A DNA stretch of 13,469 bases from Bacteroidota bacterium. Lineage in GTDB: Bacteria > Bacteroidota > Bacteroidia > Bacteroidales > JAKIYJ01. How positions within the stretch are numbered: the first letter of the stretch is position 1; the number at the start of each line of letters is the position of its first letter. Positions 1-5,745 of the stretch are shown here, piece after piece. The position numbers were made by a program, and so were the translations under genes. The DNA lies in contig JAKIYJ010000014.1 in assembly GCA_022708585.1 (NCBI GenBank), forward strand, positions 1 through 13,469. The letters run 5' to 3'. The notes beneath the pieces are model-generated. The model had not been told where the DNA came from. It was given only the letters and a program-made list of their open reading frames with translations, and did not search any database.

Positions 1-836
1 CCTCTAAACAATTATATCAAAAATATTATGATAGTATTAGTAAATATCTGGTCAAAAATATTGGTATTGATTTTATATTATTACAAGAAATTGATTTAAA
101 TTCAAAACGTTCGTACAGAAATAATCAATATCAACATTTTTGTTCTATTTTAAATTCACATACTGGTTTTTATGCAGTTAATTATGATGTAAAATTTGTT
201 TTCTTACCATTAAATAACCCAATGGGTAAAGTACAGTCTGGATTAGCATGTTTTTCTAAATATGAACCATATACAGCAATAAGATATTCACTTCCTGGCA
301 GTTATAAATGGCCTAAAAATCTATTTTTTTTTGACAGATGTATTATTGTTTCAAAATATTTATTAAAAAATAACAGGGAACTTGTAATAATCAATGTTCA
401 TAATTCAGCTTTTGATGATGCTATTGACATTAGAGAAAAAGAAATGAACTTTATCAAGGGGCTTATGCAGGCAGAATATAAAAAAGGGAATTATGTTGTA
501 GCCGGGGGTGACTGGAATATTAATCCTTATGGGTTTAAAGTTGATAAAGTAAAGTCTTCGTATAAAGTTAAGACCATAAAACCATCAATAGAGAGTTCTT
601 TTTTTGATGAAGGGTGGCAATGGGTATTTGATAATTATATTCCTACCAATAGAGATGTAAAAATGGAATATAAACAATCTGAAACTAATACTACCATTCT
701 TGATTTCTTTATTGTTTCGCCTAATGTTAAAATATTATATATTAAAACAGAAGAATTACATTTTAATTTTTCTGATCACAATCCTGTTAAAATGAAAATA
801 CAAATTCAGTTGAATAATAACAAATCAAAATCTTAA
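1..836 (+). CDS. Endonuclease/exonuclease/phosphatase family protein, 5' end outside window
   Basis: The reading frame is open from the window edge (first full codon at 3) to TAA at 834-836, so the N-terminus is missing; the first in-window ATG (222) is internal. Motifs of the Mg2+-dependent EEP fold (DNase I / APE1-like phosphodiesterases) appear in order: LLQEID with the metal-binding Glu at 87-89, GLACFSKY, NVHNSAFD with His at 399-401, GGDWN with Asp at 510-512 and Asn at 516-518, ILDFFIV, and the terminal SDHNPV with Asp/His at 774-779. The family cleaves phosphodiester bonds in nucleic acids, phospholipids or nucleotides; the substrate cannot be told from sequence. The mid-region (SLPGSYKWP, DRCIIVSKY) resembles the Bacteroidetes EEP proteins of about 350 residues. 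The catalytic residues in view look intact. The gene converges on parC and ends next to a MITE-like repeat. Confidence 0.85.
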   Translation, partial: SKQLYQKYYDSISKYLVKNIGIDFILLQEIDLNSKRSYRNNQYQHFCSILNSHTGFYAVNYDVKFVFLPLNNPMGKVQSGLACFSKYEPYTAIRYSLPGSYKWPKNLFFFDRCIIVSKYLLKNNRELVIINVHNSAFDDAIDIREKEMNFIKGLMQAEYKKGNYVVAGGDWNINPYGFKVDKVKSSYKVKTIKPSIESSFFDEGWQWVFDNYIPTNRDVKMEYKQSETNTTILDFFIVSPNVKILYIKTEELHFNFSDHNPVKMKIQIQLNNNKSKS

Positions 837-838
837 AT

Positions 839-861
839 AATCAGAGTTTGTCCATAAAGTC
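839..861 (+). repeat. Left terminal inverted repeat of MITE-like element
   Basis: The 23-bp end pairs with 971-993. The core GTTTGTCCATAAAGTC (846-861) is identical in both ends. The two mismatches are at 842 and 845. Confidence 0.7.
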
Positions 862-970
862 TGATTTCATCGTTATTATCAGCCTTCAAATCAGTTATGT
901 ACTTTATTAGTATACTCTCGATTTTCAGGCTATCGAAACCTCGAACTCGAACATTCTGAAACAAACTCTT

Positions 971-993
971 GACTTTATGGACAAACACTAATT
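971..993 (-). repeat. Right terminal inverted repeat of MITE-like element
   Basis: This is the reverse complement of 839-861 with two mismatches. A second, inner copy of the terminal motif (ACAAACTCT, 961-969) lies 20 bp inside the outer one (981-989). Confidence 0.7.
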
Positions 994-1034
994 TTAAATG
1001 TAAAGTTTTATTAAAAAGCATAAGTGTTCAAAAA

Positions 1035-3662
1035 TTACAGTTCCAATTTCATTTGCAAATTATCTTCTTCAATTTTTTCTGTATAATTATCATTGTTTTG
1101 ATATTCATCATTGTTTGTATTATCGATATTTAAATCAGGGGGTTCATAAGGCAAAGAATCGAGCATAATAATTTTGGTAATTGTTTTATTAGTTAATCTT
1201 TTGCCTTTGGCTTTTACTCCTTTTATCGTAATAAATTCTGAAATATTTATTTCTTCAAAATTTTTACCTTTTTTGTTTTCAGAGAAAACAAGTTCTACGC
1301 GGGGGTAAAAATCACAAGTAACGTAAAGTTGTTCGTAATCTATATCATTGGGGAGGTAAGTAATTTTTTTATCAGATATTTCAGGTTTAAAACGTTTCAC
1401 ATATATATATCCTGATTTTTTATCACTGTATATTGAAGTAATAACAATAGAAGGTTCATATTTTTGAATTATCACGAGTTCGTCATCAAAATGTGTTGTT
1501 AATTCAGTTCCAGTTATTTTATAATTACCGGATTTCATAATTGTAAGTATTTTATCATTAGCTGAAAACGAACCAAGTGAAACGCCTCTTCCTTCAACAT
1601 TAAGTCTTTTAACACTTTCATCAAACCATATTTCTCTTGCACCAAGTGTAGATATACCTTCATTTTGAAGAGTTATTTTTCTTATTGGATGACGTGTAAG
1701 TATGTTTCCCCATGAATTGCGTCCTTTAATAGTCAATTTTCCAAAATCGAAATCAAAAAAAAGATTTTTCAGTCTTGGTTTAGGTTTAAGATGCACTCTA
1801 ATTGTTTCGGCTTTGCCATTAGGATTAGCTGTAAAATACAATATACGTGAGCCTTGTGTTCCTTTTGTAATGCAATATTCTTTATCACGTGTTACGCCTT
1901 TTACAGCGAATCTTTTAACCATTATATTCCCTTTTGTGCCATCAGCATATACTATATTATAAATAGTTCTATCGTCATTTTTTTTAAATACGGCGATATG
2001 AATAATATTTTTGCCGACAAATATTTTATCAGCAATTTTTGTTACAATAAAAGTTCCATCGTTTCGAAACACTATAATATCATCAATATCAGAGCAATCG
2101 CATACATATTCATCTTTTTTAAGCCCGGTGCCTGCGAATCCTTCTTTTCTATTAACATAAAGTTTTTGAGTAGGAGCAGCAACCATAGCGGCTTCGATAG
2201 ATTCAAAAGAGCGTAATTCTGTTTTTCTTTCTTTTCCTTTTCCATATTTGGATTTTATATGTTTAAAATAGTCTATTGCATAGGCAGTAATATTATTAAG
2301 ATTAACAATACATTGTTCAATATCGTCTTCAATAGATTGAATCACCTCTTCGGCTTTTGATAAATCATATTTTGAGATACGTTTAATTTTAATTTCGGTC
2401 AATTTAATAATATCTTCTTGAGTAACTTCTCTTTTGAGGCGATTTTTAAAAGGTTCAAGACCTTTATCAATAGCATTTATAACCTCTTCCCATGTTTCAC
2501 ATTCTTCAATATCACGATAAATTTTTTCTTCAATAAATATTTTTTCCAAAGAAGCATAATGCCACAGGTCTTCGCATTCAGCAAGTTGAATTTGTAATTC
2601 TTTATTAAGTAGTTCAACAGTTCTGTCAACACTGGTTTTTAATATTTCACTAACAGACATAAAGGCAGGTTTTCCTTTATTAATGACGCAACTATATAGT
2701 GAAATAGAAGTTTCACAAGAAGTAAAGGCATATAAAGCATCAATAGCAGTATCAGGAGAAACTCCTTGTGCAAGATGTACCACAATTTCTACATTTTGTG
2801 CAGTATTATCTTCAATTTTTCTTATTTTTATTTTACCTTTATCATTAGCATAAACTATTGAATCAATGAGCGAAGTAGTAGTAGTGCCAAATGGGATTTC
2901 AGTAATAACAAGTGTTTTATTATCTAATTGATTGATTTTAGCTCTAACTCTTACTTTTCCACCTTTTAATCCATCATTATATTTAGAAATATCAGCCATT
3001 CCAGCCGTTGGAAAATCCGGGTACAGTTCAAAAGGTTTTTTCTGTAAATAATTTATAGAAGCATCTATTATTTCGTTAAAATTAAGTGGAAGTATTTTGG
3101 AGGCGAGGCCAACAGCAATGCCTTCCACTCCCAGAGCAAGCAGTAAAGGAAATTTAACGGGCAAATTTACAGGTTCCTTATTTCGTCCATCATAAGACAA
3201 TTTCCATATAGTTGTTTTAGGATTAAAAAGTACTTCAAGAGCAAATTTTGACAGACGTGCTTCAATATAACGTGAAGCCGCAGCACTGTCACCAGTTAAG
3301 ATATTACCCCAATTACCCTGTGTTTCTATAAGTAAATCTTTTTGACCTAATTGTATAAGTGCATCCCCAATAGAAGCATCACCATGAGGATGATATTTCA
3401 TTGTATTGCCAATGATATTGGCTACTTTATTGAACCTCCCGTCGTCTATTTCTTTCATAGCATGAAGTATACGACGCTGAACAGGTTTAAGACCATCAAC
3501 AACATCAGGAACAGCACGCTCTAATACAACATAAGAAGCATAATCAAGAAACCAGTCATGATACATATTTGCAAGTGTTGGAGACTGAACCGCATCGCTG
3601 TTTTCTAAATCAAATTGCTCACTTGTATTTTTTTTTGCAAAATCGTCTTCTTCGTCAAACAT
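1035..3662 (-). CDS. parC: DNA topoisomerase IV subunit A (ParC; Bacteroidetes GyrA/ParC type)
   Basis: A type IIA topoisomerase A subunit of 875 residues. With ParE it would cut both strands of one duplex and pass another through, decatenating sister chromosomes and relaxing supercoils. The breakage-reunion core is clear: DGLKPVQRRIL (about 56-66), HPHGDASIGD (91-100), GNWGN (116-120) and AAASRYIEARL with catalytic Tyr132. A charged tower/coiled-coil region follows at about 370-480, then the C-terminal beta-pinwheel (about 500-830) and an acidic Asn/Asp/Glu-rich tail. I see no GyrA-box (QRRGGRG-like) in the C-terminal domain, which favours ParC over GyrA. The position equivalent to quinolone-determining Ser83 of E. 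coli GyrA is Ala96, which I recall as normal in Bacteroidetes ParC. The ATG at 3662 gives MFDEEDDF, a typical acidic start. No parE is adjacent. The gene is convergent with the EEP gene and divergent from xer. Confidence 0.9.
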   Translation of the reverse strand: MFDEEDDFAKKNTSEQFDLENSDAVQSPTLANMYHDWFLDYASYVVLERAVPDVVDGLKPVQRRILHAMKEIDDGRFNKVANIIGNTMKYHPHGDASIGDALIQLGQKDLLIETQGNWGNILTGDSAAASRYIEARLSKFALEVLFNPKTTIWKLSYDGRNKEPVNLPVKFPLLLALGVEGIAVGLASKILPLNFNEIIDASINYLQKKPFELYPDFPTAGMADISKYNDGLKGGKVRVRAKINQLDNKTLVITEIPFGTTTTSLIDSIVYANDKGKIKIRKIEDNTAQNVEIVVHLAQGVSPDTAIDALYAFTSCETSISLYSCVINKGKPAFMSVSEILKTSVDRTVELLNKELQIQLAECEDLWHYASLEKIFIEEKIYRDIEECETWEEVINAIDKGLEPFKNRLKREVTQEDIIKLTEIKIKRISKYDLSKAEEVIQSIEDDIEQCIVNLNNITAYAIDYFKHIKSKYGKGKERKTELRSFESIEAAMVAAPTQKLYVNRKEGFAGTGLKKDEYVCDCSDIDDIIVFRNDGTFIVTKIADKIFVGKNIIHIAVFKKNDDRTIYNIVYADGTKGNIMVKRFAVKGVTRDKEYCITKGTQGSRILYFTANPNGKAETIRVHLKPKPRLKNLFFDFDFGKLTIKGRNSWGNILTRHPIRKITLQNEGISTLGAREIWFDESVKRLNVEGRGVSLGSFSANDKILTIMKSGNYKITGTELTTHFDDELVIIQKYEPSIVITSIYSDKKSGYIYVKRFKPEISDKKITYLPNDIDYEQLYVTCDFYPRVELVFSENKKGKNFEEINISEFITIKGVKAKGKRLTNKTITKIIMLDSLPYEPPDLNIDNTNNDEYQNNDNYTEKIEEDNLQMKLEL

Positions 3663-3693
3663 TATCTAATAATACAGAAATTAAATTATAGTG

Positions 3694-3701
3694 CAAAAAT
3701 A
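3694..3701 (-). promoter_or_regulatory. Candidate -7 box of parC promoter
   Basis: The minus strand reads TATTTTTG, a full match to Bacteroidetes TAnnTTTG, 32 nt upstream of the parC ATG. No TTTG or TTG is found at the right distance upstream for the -33 element, so this is weak. The box lies inside a hairpin-forming repeat (GCAAAAAT 3693-3700 with ATTTTTGC 3706-3713). Confidence 0.35.
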
Positions 3702-3768
3702 ATTGATTTTTGCTGAAGATATAACTAATGATTAATTTTTGAGTTCACTCCGAAAATATGTCTTTATG

Positions 3769-3796
3769 TTAATTTATTTTTGCAAAAATAAATTAA
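3769..3796. repeat. Perfect 28-bp palindrome between parC and xer
   Basis: Each half is TTAATTTATTTTTG read inward from either strand, with no spacer. Each half ends in TATTTTTG, a TAnnTTTG -7 match, on + (3775-3782) and on - (3783-3790). Neither has a TTTG -33 partner at 19-21 bp, so use as a promoter pair is uncertain; a dimeric protein binding site is equally possible. The poor G+C content makes an intrinsic terminator unlikely. Confidence 0.6.
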
Positions 3797-3797
3797 C

Positions 3798-3850
3798 CAA
3801 TATTATAGATAAATTAATTAAAATGGTAGATAAATTTAATTATAATATTG
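3798..3850. repeat. Long imperfect inverted repeat next to the 28-bp palindrome
   Basis: CAATATTATA (3798-3807) and its exact complement (3841-3850) form a 10-bp stem. The arms extend with 3810-3815 pairing with 3833-3838 after a short internal mismatch, leaving a loop near 3819-3829. It begins two bases after the 28-bp palindrome. Function is unknown. Confidence 0.45.
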
Positions 3851-3871
3851 TAAGTTTAAATTTATAAACTT

Positions 3872-3904
3872 TTTGTAGAATAAACAAAATATTTTGTATT
3901 TTTG
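3872..3904 (+). promoter_or_regulatory. Bacteroidetes-type promoter for xer-hpf
   Basis: TTTG at 3872-3875 is followed after 21 bp by TATTTTTG at 3897-3904, matching the -33 TTTG / -7 TAnnTTTG pattern of the Bacteroidetes primary sigma factor. Transcription would start near 3910, giving a leader of about 115 nt before the ATG at 4026. Confidence 0.5.
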
Positions 3905-4025
3905 TTTATTCATCAATATATAATATTATAAATGATTAATTGTCAATTTTATAATTTTTAGAAGTCTTCTTAATAATTTTTGTATTATTTTTACGTTATA
4001 AAATAATTATTACGGTTTAACATTG

Positions 4026-4907
4026 ATGGTAGTTGATAAATTTATACAGTATATTACTGCTGAAAAAAGGTATTCTCCTAATACTGTTAAAGCCTATAAG
4101 CAAGATTTAATAGAATTTTCTGATTTTATATTCAAAGAGTATAATATATCTGAACCTGAAAAAGCAAATTTTTATCAAATACGTAGTTGGGTAGTGCATT
4201 TACTTGAAAACTCTAATAAAACCACATCTGTAAACAGAAAAATAAGTACATTAAAAACTTTTTTTCATTTTCTTTACAAAGAAGGTATAATAAGCGAAAA
4301 TCCACTTTCAAAGTTAATTTCTCCTAAAAATTCTAAAAAACTTCCTGTTTTTGTTGATAAATCAAGTATGAATACTATATTGGATGAGAATATGTATTCA
4401 GACGATTTTAAAGGGATAAGAGACAGAACTATTATAGAGATATTATATGCCACAGGAATGCGTTTATCAGAATTAATAAATTTGACAGATAACGATATTG
4501 ATATTGAGAGCCAGACCATCAAAGTTTTAGGTAAAAGAAACAAGGAAAGAATTATTCCTTTTTCGCCATATATAAATAAGGTAATTAATATTTATTTGGA
4601 AAGAAGGGATTCAGAAGGTATTTCAAAAAGTGGATATTTTCTGGTTACCGATAAAGGTGCAAAATTATATCCAAAATTTGTTTATAGAGTTGTAAATAAA
4701 TACTTATCCTTGATAAAATCACTTGAAAAACGAAGTCCACACGTATTAAGACATACCTTTGCTACCCACATTCTTGATAATGGAGCAGAAATAAATGCCA
4801 TAAAAGAATTATTGGGGCATTCAAGTTTAGCGGCAACACAAGTATATACACATATTACAATTGAAAAATTAAAAACAATTTATAAACAGGCTCATCCAAG
4901 AGCATAA
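4026..4907 (+). CDS. XerC/XerD-type tyrosine recombinase
   Basis: A tyrosine site-specific recombinase of 293 residues, the usual length for XerC/XerD, which together resolve chromosome dimers at dif. Numbered from the ATG at 4026, the N-terminal SAM-like core-binding domain (about 1-85: SPNTVKAYKQDL, VNRKISTLKTFFHFL) precedes a catalytic domain with all six active-site residues: Arg146 (TGMRLSEL), Lys170 (LGKRNKERIIP), His239 and Arg242 (SPHVLRHTFATHIL), His265 (LLGHSSLAATQ) and nucleophile Tyr274 (QVYTH). A TTG at 4023 is in frame but the ATG three bases later is the simpler start. No attachment sites or phage genes surround it and it sits beside housekeeping genes, so a resident Xer is more likely than an integron or phage integrase. 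XerC and XerD cannot be separated by eye here. It is followed by hpf after 19 bp, probably as one operon. Confidence 0.9.
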   Translation: MVVDKFIQYITAEKRYSPNTVKAYKQDLIEFSDFIFKEYNISEPEKANFYQIRSWVVHLLENSNKTTSVNRKISTLKTFFHFLYKEGIISENPLSKLISPKNSKKLPVFVDKSSMNTILDENMYSDDFKGIRDRTIIEILYATGMRLSELINLTDNDIDIESQTIKVLGKRNKERIIPFSPYINKVINIYLERRDSEGISKSGYFLVTDKGAKLYPKFVYRVVNKYLSLIKSLEKRSPHVLRHTFATHILDNGAEINAIKELLGHSSLAATQVYTHITIEKLKTIYKQAHPRA

Positions 4908-4911
4908 AATT

Positions 4912-4918
4912 AAAGGAG
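4912..4918 (+). promoter_or_regulatory. Shine-Dalgarno of hpf
   Basis: AAAGGAG ends 8 nt before the ATG of hpf. It is the only strong anti-16S-complementary site in front of a gene in this window; the other starts have A/T-rich leaders, as usual for Bacteroidetes. Confidence 0.7.
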
Positions 4919-4926
4919 ACACAAAT

Positions 4927-5226
4927 ATGAAAGTAAATATCACATCTGTCCATTTTAAAACTGATAAAAAATTGGAAGATTTTATTCAAAATAAAATGGA
5001 GAAGTTAAATGGTTTTTATGAAGGTATAATAGGTGGTGATGTTATATTGAAACTTGAAAAAAAAGAAAAAGAAGGAAATAAAATTGCAGAGATAAAATTA
5101 AAAATTCCGGGGAATGATCTTTATGCCAAAAAGCAATCAAAAACTTTTGAACAGGCTACTGATTCAGCGATTGAGGCTTTAAAGAAACAGTTGACAAAAC
5201 ATAAGGAAAAAATAAAAGGAAATTAA
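4927..5226 (+). CDS. hpf: Ribosome hibernation-promoting factor, short HPF/RaiA family
   Basis: A 99-residue protein of the S30AE/HPF family. It is known to bind the 30S decoding region when growth slows and to inactivate or dimerise ribosomes. Family features visible are the N-terminal strand MKVNITSVHFKTDKKLEDFI, a GDVILKLEKK strand, AEIKLKIPGNDLYAKKQSKTFEQATDSAIEAL, and a basic C-terminal helix (KKQLTKHKEKIKG). There is no long C-terminal dimerisation domain, so this is the short form. It lies 19 bp behind the recombinase and is followed by an intrinsic terminator. It has a clear Shine-Dalgarno, unlike the other genes here. Being next to the tRNA/tuf/ribosomal cluster fits its role in ribosome economy. 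Confidence 0.92.
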   Translation: MKVNITSVHFKTDKKLEDFIQNKMEKLNGFYEGIIGGDVILKLEKKEKEGNKIAEIKLKIPGNDLYAKKQSKTFEQATDSAIEALKKQLTKHKEKIKGN

Positions 5227-5239
5227 TTTAAAAAAATGT

Positions 5240-5270
5240 TTTGAGATAACAAAAATTATTAATAAATTTG
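5240..5270 (+). promoter_or_regulatory. Promoter of the tRNA-tuf operon
   Basis: TTTG (5240-5243), 19 bp, then TAAATTTG (5263-5270) is a full match to the Bacteroidetes -33/-7 consensus. Initiation is expected about 6-8 nt downstream, near 5277, about 50 nt before the first tRNA. The last G of the -7 box is also the first base of the hpf terminator stem. Confidence 0.7.
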
Positions 5271-5300
5271 CAGACTTTTTGAAGAAGGTCTGCTTTTTTT
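5270..5300 (+). terminator. Intrinsic terminator of hpf
   Basis: GCAGAC (5270-5275) pairs with GTCTGC (5288-5293). The stem extends inward by up to four more pairs including two G-U, with a 4-nt loop, and is followed directly by seven T (5294-5300). Transcripts starting at the overlapping promoter would lack most of the left arm and so escape termination. Confidence 0.8.
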
Positions 5301-5327
5301 ATATAAGTAGTTCAAATTCAAAGAATT

Positions 5328-5401
5328 GCCGATGTAGCTCAGTTGGCCAGAGCAGCTGATTTGTAATCAGCGGGTCGGGGGTTCGAATCCCTCTATCGGC
5401 T
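5328..5401 (+). tRNA. tRNA-Thr (TGT)
   Basis: A 74-nt cloverleaf. The acceptor GCCGATG pairs with TATCGGC (one G-U). The D arm is GCTCAGTTGGCCAGAGC. The anticodon stem GCTGA/TCAGC holds loop TTTGTAA with anticodon TGT, and the T-loop is GTTCGAATC. The 3' CCA is not encoded. It is the first of four tRNAs ahead of tuf. Confidence 0.95.
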
Positions 5402-5425
5402 TTGTTTTAAAAAAATATATTTGTA

Positions 5426-5507
5426 GGGGAGATACCAGAGCGGTCAAATGGGGCAGACTGTAAATCTGTTGGCTGAGCCTTCGGAGGTTCGAATCCTCCT
5501 CTCCCCA
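5426..5507 (+). tRNA. tRNA-Tyr (GTA)
   Basis: An 82-nt class II tRNA with a long variable arm. The acceptor GGGGAGA pairs with TCTCCCC and the discriminator is A. The anticodon stem GCAGA/TCTGT holds loop CTGTAAA with anticodon GTA. The T arm contains GGTTCGAATCC. No CCA is encoded. Confidence 0.95.
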
Positions 5508-5520
5508 CATAAATATATAG

Positions 5521-5593
5521 GCGGAAGTAGCTCATTTGGCAGAGCGATAGCCTTCCAAGCTATAGGTGGCGGGTTCGAGCCCCGTCTTCCGCT
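5521..5593 (+). tRNA. tRNA-Gly (TCC)
   Basis: A 73-nt cloverleaf. The acceptor GCGGAAG pairs with CTTCCGC. The anticodon stem ATAGC/GCTAT holds loop CTTCCAA with anticodon TCC. The T arm contains GGGTTCGAGCCC. No CCA is encoded. Confidence 0.95.
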
Positions 5594-5598
5594 CAAAA

Positions 5599-5671
5599 GC
5601 CGATGTAGCTCAGTTGGTAGAGCACTTCCTTGGTAAGGAAGGGGTCACGAGTTCAAATCTCGTCATTGGCT
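5599..5671 (+). tRNA. tRNA-Thr (GGT)
   Basis: A 73-nt cloverleaf. The acceptor GCCGATG pairs with CATTGGC (one G-U). The anticodon stem CTTCC/GGAAG holds loop TTGGTAA with anticodon GGT. Its first 20 or so bases match the tRNA-Thr(TGT) at 5328, so the two threonine isoacceptors probably arose by duplication; together they read all or most ACN codons. No CCA is encoded. Confidence 0.95.
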
Positions 5672-5745
5672 CAAAAGTTTTTTGAATTTTTATTTTATTA
5701 ATTATATTTTAAATTTATTTTTTAACATTAAAACCTTTATTTAAT

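Larger units (their letters stand above)
839..993. mobile_element. MITE-like element with terminal inverted repeats, no transposase
   Basis: A 155-bp block is bounded by 23-bp terminal inverted repeats (839-861 and 971-993) that match at 21 of 23 positions; the inner 16 bp (846-861 against 971-986) are perfect. The direct repeat TTAAAT flanks both ends (833-838 and 994-999), as expected of a target-site duplication, although it is AT-rich and could be chance. The interior is more GC-rich and CGA-rich than its surroundings and holds a small 7-bp hairpin (861-867 with 888-894). A 62-codon open frame on the minus strand (833-1021) simply runs through both repeats and has no recognisable domain, so I do not call it a gene. 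The likeliest reading is a non-autonomous transposable element moved in trans; a transcribed structured repeat or processing/terminator element between the convergent genes is the alternative. I cannot assign an IS family. Confidence 0.6.
3663..4025. other. Divergent intergenic region parC/xer, AT-rich with several inverted repeats
   Basis: No coding frame is supportable in these 363 bp. They hold candidate promoters for both flanking genes and a series of inverted repeats: 3693-3713 (8-bp arms, 5-nt loop), 3769-3796 (perfect 28-bp palindrome), 3798-3850 (10-bp perfect stem extended imperfectly), 3852-3871 (7-bp arms) and the 12-bp palindrome 3919-3930. Some of the short AT-only ones are expected by chance at this base composition. 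Confidence 0.7.

Noticed and set aside
833..1021. 62-codon minus-strand open frame spanning the MITE-like element
   Set aside because: It runs through both terminal repeats, shows no domain or conserved motif I recognise, and is explained by the repeat itself.
3747..3774. dif-like 28-mer near xer, with a right arm TTATGTTAATT that is close to the XerD arm of E. coli dif
   Set aside because: The left arm matches poorly, an AT-rich arm like this is expected about once by chance in such a window, and dif is normally near the terminus whereas rpoB/ribosomal clusters are usually origin-proximal.
4023..4025. TTG one codon upstream as the recombinase start
   Set aside because: An ATG follows directly in frame, and no conserved residues are gained.
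5416..5423. TATATTTG before tRNA-Tyr as an internal promoter
   Set aside because: It matches TAnnTTTG, but the nearest TTTG is only 11 bp upstream and nothing fits at 19-21 bp, which falls inside the preceding tRNA.
5448..5636. 62-codon open frame across the tRNA genes
   Set aside because: It overlaps three clear tRNAs (Tyr, Gly, Thr) and is a common spurious call in tRNA clusters.
5672..5745. Separate promoter directly upstream of tuf
   Set aside because: The spacer has a TTTTTTG but no TAnnTTTG at a suitable distance; co-transcription from the tRNA promoter suffices.
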